Shown in pieces: positions 51,884 to 60,324 of a stretch of 64,000 nt of DNA (the stretch's first letter is position 1; every line of letters begins with the position of its first letter). The translations under genes were made by a program, and so were the position numbers. The stretch spans positions 4,549,501 through 4,613,500 of the forward strand of contig NZ_CP029562.1 in the NCBI RefSeq assembly GCF_004136315.1, given 5' to 3'. The DNA is from Mesorhizobium sp. Pch-S (GTDB lineage Bacteria; Pseudomonadota; Alphaproteobacteria; Rhizobiales; Rhizobiaceae). The notes under the pieces are model-generated. The model saw only the letters and a program-made list of their open reading frames with translations, ran no database searches and was not told the origin of the DNA.

Positions 51884-53372
51884 TGGCATCCACCTCGATG
51901 GGATAGCTTGGCGGGAAGATCTCCGAAACCGGCGGATGGCCCCAGCTGCGATCCGGATATTTGGCGATCAGGCCGTCATATTGCCGCTGGGCGCGTTCAC
52001 GCGCGGCTTTCATGTCGATGCCGGCAACCTCGCCGAAACGCATGGATAGCCGCCCGTCGACGAACACGGCCTGCGTGACCTTGCCCGAACCGCCGGTGAC
52101 CAGTGTGGTGATCGGATCCACCGACGGTGCCATCACCGCATCGTCGAGGCCGAAGACCGCGATGTCGGCGCGGGCGCCTGCCGTCAACCTGCCGAGATCG
52201 TCGCGACCGACAGCCTTCGCGCCACCCAGGGTCGCCGCATCGAACAGGTCGGCGGAGCGGACACGGTCCGAGGCCTTGTCGGCGATGCGGCAGGTGATGA
52301 GGCTGATCAGCAGGTTCATCAGCATGTCGGCTGGGGTGGTGTCGGTGCCCATCGCAATGTTGATGCCGCGCTCGCGGCATTTGGAGAACGAGTTCAGGAT
52401 GCTGCCGCTGCGCGCCGACACCAGCGAGCAATGCACGATCGAGACGCCATGCTCGGCATAGAGGCCGAGATCTTCCTCGGTGGCGTTGGTGGCATGCGGC
52501 GCGATCAGCCGGTCGTTCAGCAGACCGGCCCGCGCCAACCAAACCGGAGCGGTGGTGCCGTGCAATTTGCGCACGGTGTCGACCTCCATCGAGCCCTGCG
52601 CCATATGCAGGCGGATCTTGCAGTCGAGCTCTGCGGCTGCGGCCTGGGTCTGCCGCAGCAGCTGTTTGGTGCAAGTCTCGACACGGTCTGGGGCCAGCAT
52701 GCCGCGCACCAGGTCTCCGTGGCGGCCATTCTGCCGGCCGATATAGTCGACGGCGTCCCGAAGTCCGGCCAGGCCGCGCTGTTCATCGAACACCGGCACC
52801 ATCTGGCCGGGGCCTTCCAGCACCATGCCGCCGGCGCGGTAGGCAGGGCTGAGATAGACCCTGAGGCCGAGGTCGCCGGCGGCATCTGCCGCCGCATCGA
52901 ATTCGGCGACCGTTTCGCCCCATTCCCGGTAGAAGAGCGAGGCAATGGGTGCAGCCGTGGTGATGCCGTTGAGCAGCAGCTGCCCGAAGGCAAAGCGCTT
53001 CTGGAAGGCCAGCTCCTCCTGGCTGTACATTTCATAGGGGCCGGCTTCGACATAGGAGCGCGGCCACACCCGGCCCTTGGCCCAGCCTGGCTGGTTGTCG
53101 ATGCCGAGGATGGTGGTGTCGAGGTCGGAAAGTGCATCGAGGTCGACAAAGCCCGGGCTGACCAGCGCATTGCCGAAATCGACCCGCCTTGCGACTTCGC
53201 CAGGGAACTTCGTGCCGACAAAAACGACTTCACCGCCGTCGATGACAACTTCGCCGTTCCGGATCAGCCGATGGCCGCCGTCGCGATGGCCAAGCACCCA
53301 GGCCGCGGTGATCAGCGTGCGGCCTTGCGGGCGCTTGCCGAGTGCGAGTGAATCCAGGATCTGTCGTGTCAT
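51876..53372 (-). CDS. Amidohydrolase with altered HxH metal motif
   Basis: A 498-residue amidohydrolase-superfamily protein. At the place where relatives have GFVDLHTH it reads SPGFVDLDALSDLDT, so both histidines of the H-x-H pair are missing. Later blocks are conserved: KIRLHMAQGS, LIAPHATNATEEDL, SIVHCSLVSARSG and NIAMGTDTTPADM. It may bind a different metal set, use a single metal held by the later residues, or have lost hydrolase activity. The start at 53372 overlaps the previous gene as ATGA. I recall a subfamily with a VDLDAL-type motif, so this is probably a lineage trait rather than damage. Confidence 0.86.
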   Translation of the reverse strand: MTRQILDSLALGKRPQGRTLITAAWVLGHRDGGHRLIRNGEVVIDGGEVVFVGTKFPGEVARRVDFGNALVSPGFVDLDALSDLDTTILGIDNQPGWAKGRVWPRSYVEAGPYEMYSQEELAFQKRFAFGQLLLNGITTAAPIASLFYREWGETVAEFDAAADAAGDLGLRVYLSPAYRAGGMVLEGPGQMVPVFDEQRGLAGLRDAVDYIGRQNGRHGDLVRGMLAPDRVETCTKQLLRQTQAAAAELDCKIRLHMAQGSMEVDTVRKLHGTTAPVWLARAGLLNDRLIAPHATNATEEDLGLYAEHGVSIVHCSLVSARSGSILNSFSKCRERGINIAMGTDTTPADMLMNLLISLITCRIADKASDRVRSADLFDAATLGGAKAVGRDDLGRLTAGARADIAVFGLDDAVMAPSVDPITTLVTGGSGKVTQAVFVDGRLSMRFGEVAGIDMKAARERAQRQYDGLIAKYPDRSWGHPPVSEIFPPSYPIEVDANG

Positions 53373-54562
53373 GGCATGGCCACCATGGGCTGGCCGTTGC
53401 GTGCGGTGATGCGTCCGCCCTTGACAACGAGAGGACGTGGCGCGACGTCGACCACGGCATGGGCGAGGGTCTCGCCGGTCAGAAGTGTCAGATCGGCATT
53501 GCAGCCTTCTGCAAGGCCGTAGCCTTCGATGCGCATGACGTCGGCGCCACCCTGCGACACGATGTGCAGGACGTGCGCAAGATCCTTGTCGGAGCGCAGG
53601 CCGTTCTTCATGCCGACCACCTTGGCGCGGTCGAGCATGTCGGGCTGGCCCCAGGGACCCCATGTGTCGCGAATGCCGTCGCAGCCGGCGCCGACCCGGA
53701 CACCGGCCTCCTTGAGGCGCATGATCGACGGCACGGTCGCCGACGGCGCGCCGGTGGTCAGGATGGCGACGTCGAGCTCGGCGATCTGTTCGATGAGCTG
53801 GCCGACGCGCAGATAGTCGTTCATGCCAAGCGCGAAGGCGTGGCTGATCGCCACCTTGCCCTGCATACCGTTGGCGCGGATGCGTTCGAACATCAGCTCC
53901 ATGGTGAAGGCGCCGAGATCTCCGGTTTCATGCAAATGGATGTCGATGGGTTTCTGGTGCCTCACCGCCAGGGCGAAGAGGGCATCGAGCTGGCCCTTGG
54001 GATCGCGGTCGATGCCGCAGGGATCGATGCCGCCCAGCACTTCGCAGCCTTGCGCCAGCGCTTCGTCGAGCAGCTCCACCGTGCCCGGCATCACCATGAC
54101 GCCCGACTGCGGGAAGGCGACGATCTCGATGTCAATGATGCCTTTCAGCTTCTCGCGGGTTTCCATGATGCCGTCGACGATCGAAAGCTTGTGCGTAGGA
54201 TCGATGTCGACATGGCTGCGGACATGGGTCGCGCCATGCGCGGCGAGACCGATGGCGTGACGCATCGACTGCCGGTGCGGGTCGATGCCGATGGCGAGGC
54301 GGTTCTCGCGTTCGAAGTCGATCCGCTCGCGCAGCACGGCGCGCCGGTTGTTCTCATGCCAGGGCATGCCCCAGGTTGTCTTGTCGAGGTGGGTGTGTGC
54401 GTCGATCAGACCGGGAATGGCGATGGCACCGCCACCGTCCTCGACCGGCATGCCGGCGTCCGGTTCGAAATGACCGATCCCGGCAATGCGTCCGTCGCGG
54501 ATCAGGAGATCGCTGGCGGCGCCCCCATAGGGGCGGACGTTGCGGAGCAGCAGGTTGGGCAT
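53369..54562 (-). CDS. Cytosine deaminase-like amidohydrolase
   Basis: A 397-residue CodA/AtzC-type hydrolase. The full metal set is present: GLIDAHTHLDKTTWG, HVRSHVDIDP, IDIHLHETGD, ISHAFALG and GAGCDGIRDTWGPWG. This group deaminates cytosine, creatinine-like rings or N-alkylammelides. It lies between the permeases and the HxH-less paralogue, translationally coupled to the latter. The imported compound is probably a pyrimidine-like or triazine-like ring, or a cyclic ureide (inference). Confidence 0.88.
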   Translation of the reverse strand: MPNLLLRNVRPYGGAASDLLIRDGRIAGIGHFEPDAGMPVEDGGGAIAIPGLIDAHTHLDKTTWGMPWHENNRRAVLRERIDFERENRLAIGIDPHRQSMRHAIGLAAHGATHVRSHVDIDPTHKLSIVDGIMETREKLKGIIDIEIVAFPQSGVMVMPGTVELLDEALAQGCEVLGGIDPCGIDRDPKGQLDALFALAVRHQKPIDIHLHETGDLGAFTMELMFERIRANGMQGKVAISHAFALGMNDYLRVGQLIEQIAELDVAILTTGAPSATVPSIMRLKEAGVRVGAGCDGIRDTWGPWGQPDMLDRAKVVGMKNGLRSDKDLAHVLHIVSQGGADVMRIEGYGLAEGCNADLTLLTGETLAHAVVDVAPRPLVVKGGRITARNGQPMVAMP

Positions 54563-54566
54563 GCAC

Positions 54567-55517
54567 TTACCTCAGTTTCGGATTGAGTACGTCGCGCAGC
54601 CAGTCTCCCAGCACATTGACGACGACGACGAGCAGGCAGAGCTGGATCACCGGAAACAGGACAATCCACCACGAGCCGGAGAACAGGAACTGGTTGCCGA
54701 TGCGGATCAGCGTGCCGAGCGATGGCTGGCCGGGCGGCATGCCGATGCCGAGGAACGAGAGCGTCGCTTCCGTCAGGATCGCCATGCCGAAATTCAGCGT
54801 GGCCGCAACCAGCACCGGGGTGAGTGTATTGGGCAGGATGTGGTGTGCTAGAATCCGGCGGGCCGGTACTTTCAGCAACCGTGCCGCCTGCACATATTCC
54901 TTGCTGCGCTCGACGATGGTCTGCGCGCGCACCGTGCGTGCATATTGCACCCATGACGATAGCGCGATGGCCAGCACCAGCACCGCTGATGCGCCGATTT
55001 CGCGCAGATCCGACGGCAGCAGCTGACGCACTACCGTCGAGACGAGGATGGCGATCAGGATTGTCGGGATCGACAGGGTGATGTCGCCGATACGCATCAG
55101 GATGTTCTCGATGAAGCCACCGAAGAAGCCGGCAACCAGGCCGGCGGTCATGCCGATCAGCAGGGAAAGCGCGACAGAGGCCAGGCCGATGACCATCGAG
55201 ATGCGCGTGCCGTAGAGGATAGCCGACAGCATGTCGCGGCCCTGCGTGTCGGTGCCGAGCAGATAGGGCCATTCGCCGCTTTCCTGCCACACCGGAGGAA
55301 GCTCGGCCTTCCACATGTCCAATTGCGCGGCATCGTAGGGGTTCTGTGGGGCGAACAAGGGCGCGAACACCGCCGTCAGGATCAGGATGGCGAAGATCGC
55401 GGCAGCCAGCATGGCGGCTTTCGAATGCGTGAACGACCACCAGATATCGCTGTCACGCCAACGCTGCAGCGCGGAGGAAGGCTTTTGGGCGGCTGCTTTC
55501 GAGGTCTCGAGCGTCAT
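54567..55517 (-). CDS. ABC transporter permease (DppC type)
   Basis: A 316-residue permease with DppC hallmarks: FAPQNPYDAAQL, LLGTDTQGRDMLSAILYGTR and the coupling loop SKEYVQAARLLKVPARRILAHHILPNTLTPV in outline. It follows DppB by 12 bp and precedes the cytosine deaminase-like gene by 4 bp. Confidence 0.92.
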   Translation of the reverse strand: MTLETSKAAAQKPSSALQRWRDSDIWWSFTHSKAAMLAAAIFAILILTAVFAPLFAPQNPYDAAQLDMWKAELPPVWQESGEWPYLLGTDTQGRDMLSAILYGTRISMVIGLASVALSLLIGMTAGLVAGFFGGFIENILMRIGDITLSIPTILIAILVSTVVRQLLPSDLREIGASAVLVLAIALSSWVQYARTVRAQTIVERSKEYVQAARLLKVPARRILAHHILPNTLTPVLVAATLNFGMAILTEATLSFLGIGMPPGQPSLGTLIRIGNQFLFSGSWWIVLFPVIQLCLLVVVVNVLGDWLRDVLNPKLR

Positions 55518-55529
55518 CGAACGGTCTCC

Positions 55530-56498
55530 TCAGTGCGAGGCGCGCAGGCGTGGATCGATCACCGCATAGGTGATGTCGACCAGCGTGTTCAGCGCGACGA
55601 AGATGAAGGAGATGATGCACAGATAGGCCGCCATCACCGGGATATCGAGGAAGGTGACGGCCTGGATGAACAGCATGCCCATGCCCGGCCACTGGAAGAC
55701 GGTTTCGGTAATCAGCGCGAAGGCGATCAGCGAACCGACATTCATGGCGGTCATCGTCACCACAGGCATCAGGCAGTTGCGCAGGGCGTGACGGAAATAG
55801 ATGCGCCAGCGCGGAATACCGCGCGCCCGGGCGAATTTCACGTAGTCGGAGCGCAGCACCTCCAGCATCTCGGCGCGCACCAGCCGCATGATCAGCGTGA
55901 TCTGGTAAAGCGACAGCGCGATGGCGGGCAGAATGAGTGCCGCGCGTCCTGAAGGCGTCAATAGGCCGGTCGACCACCAGCCGATCTGCACGACGTCGCC
56001 GCGCCCGAAAGACGGTGACCAGCCAAGAATGACTGAAAAGACAAGGATGAGCAGGATGCCGACCACGAAGCTCGGCAACGAGACGCCGATGATCGACAGG
56101 AATTGCAGGGATTCCGTGTACCATCGCCCTCGCTTGATGGCAGTCAGGACACCGAGGGGCAGGCCGACGATCAGGGAAATCAGCGTCGCCACCAGCACGA
56201 GTTCAAGCGTTGCCGGGAAACGTTCGCCGATCAGCGTCAGCACGTCCTGGCCGTTGCGGTAGGAAACGCCGAAGTCGCCGCGCGCAGCATTGGCGACAAA
56301 ACGGACAAATTGTGTTGCGGTGCCATCGTTCAGGCCGAGCCGTTCGCGCAACGCATCGCGATCTTCCTGCGTCATCTGCTCACCGGCCATCATCTCGACC
56401 GGATCGCCGGCAAGGCGAAAGATCAGGAAGGCGAGCATGGCAACGGCGAGCATCACCATGATGGCGTTGGCGAGACGGCTTATCGTGAAGACCAGCAT
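55530..56498 (-). CDS. ABC transporter permease (DppB type)
   Basis: A 322-residue permease, first gene of the operon. Blocks are FRLAGDPVEMMAGEQMTQEDRDALRERLGL, GDFGVSYRNGQDVLTLIGERFPATLEL and the loop LRSDYVKFARARGIPRWRIYFRHALRNCLMPV in outline. No substrate-binding protein gene lies in the operon; the orphan at 44398-45963 is the best partner. Its promoter region carries operator S4. Confidence 0.92.
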   Translation of the reverse strand: MLVFTISRLANAIMVMLAVAMLAFLIFRLAGDPVEMMAGEQMTQEDRDALRERLGLNDGTATQFVRFVANAARGDFGVSYRNGQDVLTLIGERFPATLELVLVATLISLIVGLPLGVLTAIKRGRWYTESLQFLSIIGVSLPSFVVGILLILVFSVILGWSPSFGRGDVVQIGWWSTGLLTPSGRAALILPAIALSLYQITLIMRLVRAEMLEVLRSDYVKFARARGIPRWRIYFRHALRNCLMPVVTMTAMNVGSLIAFALITETVFQWPGMGMLFIQAVTFLDIPVMAAYLCIISFIFVALNTLVDITYAVIDPRLRASH

Positions 56499-56876
56499 GG
56501 GGAACCTCGTCGGCCGACCGTTAGGGAATGCGCTTCAGAAGCGCAGCGAACCGCGGCGGACAACGGTCGTTGCCGATTGTTCGACGCGTGCTGGTCGGTC
56601 ATGGAACATCCTCCCGATGTCGCGGCGACGATCTTGATGCCGTCGTTTGCGGCCTGGTATCGGATATTCAGGATGCCGGTCTTATTGTCAACTATTTTGT
56701 CGACAATTTTGTCTTCATTGGGCGACAGTCTGCAGAATGCCGGGCTTTGTGGACCTTCGATGGTGCCACGCAGCGCATTGTCGTCGGTGGAAAACCGCGT
56801 TTGGTGGGAGCATTGCACCCCATCCAGATACTCTGCATCGACAACATCCGGCCGGCCGATCGGGGTCGGCAGCAGC
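56499..56876. other. 378-bp regulatory gap upstream of the dppB operon
   Basis: No gene is visible. On the minus strand a promoter can be drawn: -35 TTGACA (complement of 56686-56691) and a weak -10 (complement of 56663-56668) at 17 bp spacing. Tandem candidate GntR sites overlap the -35. The implied leader of about 150 bases before dppB has no obvious riboswitch. Confidence 0.5.
56684..56707. promoter_or_regulatory. Candidate GntR operators S4, tandem
   Basis: ATTGTCAACTAT (56684-56695) abuts TTTGTCGACAAT (56696-56707), whose core TTGTCGACAA is a perfect palindrome. Both overlap the predicted -35 region of the dppB operon, which suits repression. Confidence 0.7.
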
Positions 56877-57704
56877 TCAATCCGCTTCGCGAAATGCTCC
56901 GGGCGATACGCCGCGCATGGATTTGAACAGCCGCGTGAGATGACTCTGGTCGGCAAATCCGGTCTCGAAGGCGATGTCGGCCAGCGGTTTGCCGGTGCGC
57001 ATCAGGGTCGCGGCGGCGCGGATGCGGCAGTCGCGCAGATATTGGCCGGGCGTCATGCCGGCCACACGCTTGAAGTCGCGGATGACCTGGAAGCGGGTTA
57101 CACCCGCCACCTCGGCGAGATTACCCAGCTCGAAGGTGCCGGCGAGGTCGGCCTCGATGAGGTCGCGGTAGCGCCGAAACCGCCTGGCTGCCTCGCTGTC
57201 GTCGGCCGAAGGATTGCGGCCGCCACGGTCCGCGAAACGTCGGGTCAACCCGCGCAAGGCCATCAGCATGGTCGTTTCCGCTTCCATGGCCCTGCCGGCG
57301 ACGGCAAGGCGGTGGGCCTGCACGAAATCGTCGGCGAGGTCCGGGGCCACGAGAACGCCATGGCTGAACATCGGCAAATGGCCGAGCTCGAGATCTTCCG
57401 CGACTTCTCGCATCAGTTCGGCGCGGGGGTAGCAGGTGCGATAGGCCCAGCCGGCCTCGCAGCCTTTCTCACCATCATGCGGATCCTCGGGATTGACGAC
57501 GATGATCGAACCGGCAGGCGCAAGATAAGACCGGCGGTTGATGCGCAGCTTCTCGGCGCCGGCAACCACGACGCCAAACACGTAGCTGTCGTGGGTGTGT
57601 AACGCATAGGCATGATCGCGGTAGCGGGCGGTCAGCAATTCGAGATCGCCGAGCCCCGCATGCCGTGTCAGTCGCGCTTCTTCGCGTTCCCTCGCCTCGC
57701 TCAT
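56877..57704 (-). CDS. AraC family transcriptional regulator
   Basis: A 275-residue regulator with an N-terminal cupin sensor (HTHDSYVFGVVVAGAEKLRI and PAGSIIVVNPEDPHDGE) and a C-terminal double helix-turn-helix (NLAEVAGVTRFQVIRDFKRVAGMTPGQYLRDCRI, LADIAFETGFADQSHLTRLFKSMRGVSPGAFR in outline). The start at 57704 has GGAAGG upstream. It is divergent from the M20 gene across 111 bp and could control that gene, the dppB operon, or an exporter elsewhere; relatives often control LysE-type exporters. Confidence 0.9.
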   Translation of the reverse strand: MSEAREREEARLTRHAGLGDLELLTARYRDHAYALHTHDSYVFGVVVAGAEKLRINRRSYLAPAGSIIVVNPEDPHDGEKGCEAGWAYRTCYPRAELMREVAEDLELGHLPMFSHGVLVAPDLADDFVQAHRLAVAGRAMEAETTMLMALRGLTRRFADRGGRNPSADDSEAARRFRRYRDLIEADLAGTFELGNLAEVAGVTRFQVIRDFKRVAGMTPGQYLRDCRIRAAATLMRTGKPLADIAFETGFADQSHLTRLFKSMRGVSPGAFREAD

Positions 57705-57815
57705 CGATGGCAGCCTTCCGCAAACCCGCCTTGCGGTCAATCCTGTTCAAGACGGGTCCTGCGCCCGCATTTAGGATCGCAGTCATCCTGAGAAAAGTGA
57801 ACCGCGAGACTATCC

Positions 57816-58991
57816 ATGCCTGCCAACGACGGCGTCGCCGAAATCGCACCAGAGGTTATTGCCTGGCGCAAGCACATCCATGCCAATCCGGAACTCGGTT
57901 TTGCCGAACATGAAACCGCTGCCTTCGTTGCTGCAAAACTCAAGGCATTCGGCCTCGCCGTGCACACCGATGTCAGCCGGACCGCTGTCGTTGCGACGCT
58001 GACCAAAGGAAACGGCAGCAAGGCCATCGCGCTGCGCGCCGAGCTCGATGCACTGCCGATCGAAGAAATGGCCGATATCGACTATGCGTCGAAGAACAAG
58101 GGCGTCATGCATGCGTGCGGCCATGACGGCCATACCGCAATCCTGCTGGGCACAGCAAAACTGCTCGCCGAAAGCGAGGATTTCGATGGCACGGTCGTCT
58201 TCATCTTCCAGCCGGCGGAAGAGGTGGTGGGCGGCGGCAGGCAGATGATCGAGGATGGGGTGCTGGAGCGCTTCCCGGTCGGGAAGGTGTTTGCTATTCA
58301 CAACTGGCCGGGTTTCCCGAAAGGCCAGATCGGCGTTTTGGCTGGTCCCCAGATGGCGGCGGTGGACGATTTCGAAATCCGCTTCCACGGCAGCGGTTGT
58401 CATGCGGCGATGCCGCATCTCGGCGACGATCCGGTGCTGGCGGCGGCCAGTTTCGTCACCGCGGTGCAGCGTGTGGTCAGCCGCAGTATCGACCCGCTTG
58501 CCGCTGCCGTTCTTTCGGTCACGCAGATCCATGGCGGGAGGTTCAACAATTTCGTGCCGACCGAGGCCAAGGTCGAAGGCACGTGCCGTTTCTACGACCC
58601 GGTTCTGTCGGACCATTGCGCTGAAGAGATCGAGCGGATCGCGCGAGCGGTCGCAGCCATGCATGGGGTGACGGCCGAGCTGAACTACAAGCGCGGTTAT
58701 CCGCCGGTGGTCAACCCGGCGGCCGGCGCGGGACTGGCGGCGCTGGCCGCCCGGGACACGGTCGGCGCCGGGCGCGTCAGCACCGATTTCCAGCCCAGCA
58801 TGGGCTGCGAAGACTTCGCCTTCCTGCTGCGCGGCGTCGGCGACGGTGCCTATGCCTGGATCGGCGCAGGCGATGTCGGCCCCGGCGAGGGGTTGCACGG
58901 CGATCGTTTTGTCTTCGACGACGATATCGTGCCGATCGGCATGCGTTACTTCCTGAATGTCGTGCACCGGGCGCTGCCATCCATGCGCTGA
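57816..58991 (+). CDS. M20 family amidohydrolase (hippurate hydrolase-like)
   Basis: A 391-residue metallopeptidase-family amidohydrolase: WRKHIHANPELGFAEHETAAF, ALRAELDALPI, HACGHDGHTAILLG (Cys and His metal ligands), FQPAEEVVGGG and GCEDFAFLL. This group cleaves N-acyl amino acids, hippurate or indole-acetyl conjugates. The dimerisation insert (DFEIRFHGSGCHAAMPHLGDDP) is intact. It begins 111 bp from the divergent AraC gene. A hairpin follows it, so it may be monocistronic. Confidence 0.92.
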   Translation: MPANDGVAEIAPEVIAWRKHIHANPELGFAEHETAAFVAAKLKAFGLAVHTDVSRTAVVATLTKGNGSKAIALRAELDALPIEEMADIDYASKNKGVMHACGHDGHTAILLGTAKLLAESEDFDGTVVFIFQPAEEVVGGGRQMIEDGVLERFPVGKVFAIHNWPGFPKGQIGVLAGPQMAAVDDFEIRFHGSGCHAAMPHLGDDPVLAAASFVTAVQRVVSRSIDPLAAAVLSVTQIHGGRFNNFVPTEAKVEGTCRFYDPVLSDHCAEEIERIARAVAAMHGVTAELNYKRGYPPVVNPAAGAGLAALAARDTVGAGRVSTDFQPSMGCEDFAFLLRGVGDGAYAWIGAGDVGPGEGLHGDRFVFDDDIVPIGMRYFLNVVHRALPSMR

Positions 58992-59054
58992 CGTTCTGGC
59001 AGTTGCTGTCGGTAGTCCCGAGCAAAGGGCAACAAAACCCGCTTGCTGTCCGAC

Positions 59055-59082
59055 AAGGGTCGTGGGCTTACTCACGACCCTT
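59055..59082 (+). terminator. Hairpin terminator after the M20 gene
   Basis: AAGGGTCGTG (59055-59064) pairs perfectly with CACGACCCTT (59073-59082) around an 8-base loop, followed by T-C-G-T-T. It lies between the M20 stop and the nucleoside hydrolase start. Confidence 0.65.
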
Positions 59083-59102
59083 TCGTTCAATCGGATCCAT
59101 TC

Positions 59103-60032
59103 ATGGCCAAACGCATCATCATCGACTGCGATCCCGGGATCGACGACGCTTTTCTTATGGCCATGGCCGTTGCTTCCAGCGACATAGAAATCCTCGGAGT
59201 CACCACCACTTACGGCAATGTCGGGGTCGCCCACACCACGAACAACGCGCTGCGCGTGCTCGACTGGCTGGGCAGTGCCGTTCCCGTTTATGCCGGCGTC
59301 GACCGCGCCATCCTGAGCAACCGGGTCGATGCCGCCGCCTATCACGGCGAGAGCGGGCTCGAGGCGCCACAGATCGGCCAGCCGAAGCGCGGCGCCGAAG
59401 CCGAGAGTGCGATCCACTATCTCGTGCGGACGCTTGCCGGCTCGTCGGACAAGATCACGCTGGTGGCGTCCGGGCCGCTGACCAATCTGGCGATCGCGCT
59501 CAGGCTGCAGCCGTCGATTGCCGAAAAGATCGACCGGATCGTCTTCATGGGTGGCTCGACGGACTATGGCAATGACAGCCCGGCGGCCGAATTCAACCTG
59601 CTATGCGATCCGCACGCTGCCCAGATCGTGCTCGACAGTGGTATTCCGACAGTGATGTTCGGGCTGAACGTCACCCATCAGGTGATAGCGACACCGCGAC
59701 ATGTCGAGCGCATGCGCGCGCTCGGCAACAGGGCAGGGCGGGTCTTCGCCGACATGGCCGAGTTCTTCGCCAAGGTCTATCGGGAGCGCTATGGTTTTGA
59801 AGGGTCGGCATTGCATGACCCCTGTACCGTCGCCTGGCTGCTGCAGCCGGATATTTTCCAGACACGCACAATGCGGGTGGATGTCGAAACCAACAGCGGG
59901 CTGAGCTTCGGCCGCACCGTGCATGACATCTGGGGACTGGGCGGCAAGCCGGCCACCACCGAGGTTGCGATCAAGGCCGATGCCGATGGTTTCTTTGATC
60001 TGCTTTTGAGCTTGCTGGGCAAGCTTGACTAG
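59103..60032 (+). CDS. Nucleoside hydrolase (IunH/RihA family)
   Basis: A 309-residue Ca-dependent N-ribohydrolase that splits nucleosides to base and ribose. The signature is at the N terminus: KRIIIDCDPGIDDAFLMAMA with Asp10, Asp14 and Asp15; VFMGGSTDYGNDSPAAEFNLLCDPHAA and GSALHDPCTVAWLL follow. ATG 59103 is preferred over an in-frame codon at 59043, which lies within the hairpin leader. With the sugar-type ABC importer downstream it suggests nucleoside or nucleoside-like substrates (inference). Confidence 0.92.
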   Translation: MAKRIIIDCDPGIDDAFLMAMAVASSDIEILGVTTTYGNVGVAHTTNNALRVLDWLGSAVPVYAGVDRAILSNRVDAAAYHGESGLEAPQIGQPKRGAEAESAIHYLVRTLAGSSDKITLVASGPLTNLAIALRLQPSIAEKIDRIVFMGGSTDYGNDSPAAEFNLLCDPHAAQIVLDSGIPTVMFGLNVTHQVIATPRHVERMRALGNRAGRVFADMAEFFAKVYRERYGFEGSALHDPCTVAWLLQPDIFQTRTMRVDVETNSGLSFGRTVHDIWGLGGKPATTEVAIKADADGFFDLLLSLLGKLD

Positions 60033-60074
60033 AGGTTTGCGTTCTTCTCGGCGAGGCGTGCGAACACTCTGAAT

Positions 60075-60096
60075 TCTGCGTCAATCCTGACGCAGA
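60075..60096. terminator. Hairpin after the nucleoside hydrolase gene
   Basis: TCTGCGTCA-ATCC-TGACGCAGA is a perfect 9-bp stem with a 4-base loop, 43 bp after the stop. No T run follows. The remaining 228 bp to the next start hold a direct repeat of GTAATCT near 60176 and 60207 but no gene I can support. Confidence 0.5.
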
Positions 60097-60324
60097 GCCG
60101 TGCATGTTTGCCGGAATTGTTCGGGCGTCGCCGGCAGGCGGCTCCGACGGCAATCGGCGCATACGACCGTCTTTTGTAATCTCTTGATCAAAAGATCGAA
60201 TGATGTAATCTGCTCGCATAGTGCCAAGCGATCGTCGAAAATCGATCCGACGCCGGCAAGCGCGCAGAGCTGTGCCTGTCCAGAGATCGAGGTGGTTGTC
60301 CTGGCATCAATGGGAGGGAAATCG

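Noticed and set aside
53342..54586. A 414-codon open frame on the plus strand
   Set aside because: It is antisense to the cytosine deaminase-like gene, which carries the full metal-ligand set.
57810..59417. A 535-codon open frame on the minus strand
   Set aside because: It is antisense to the M20 amidohydrolase and nucleoside hydrolase, both with intact catalytic motifs; no recognisable protein features.
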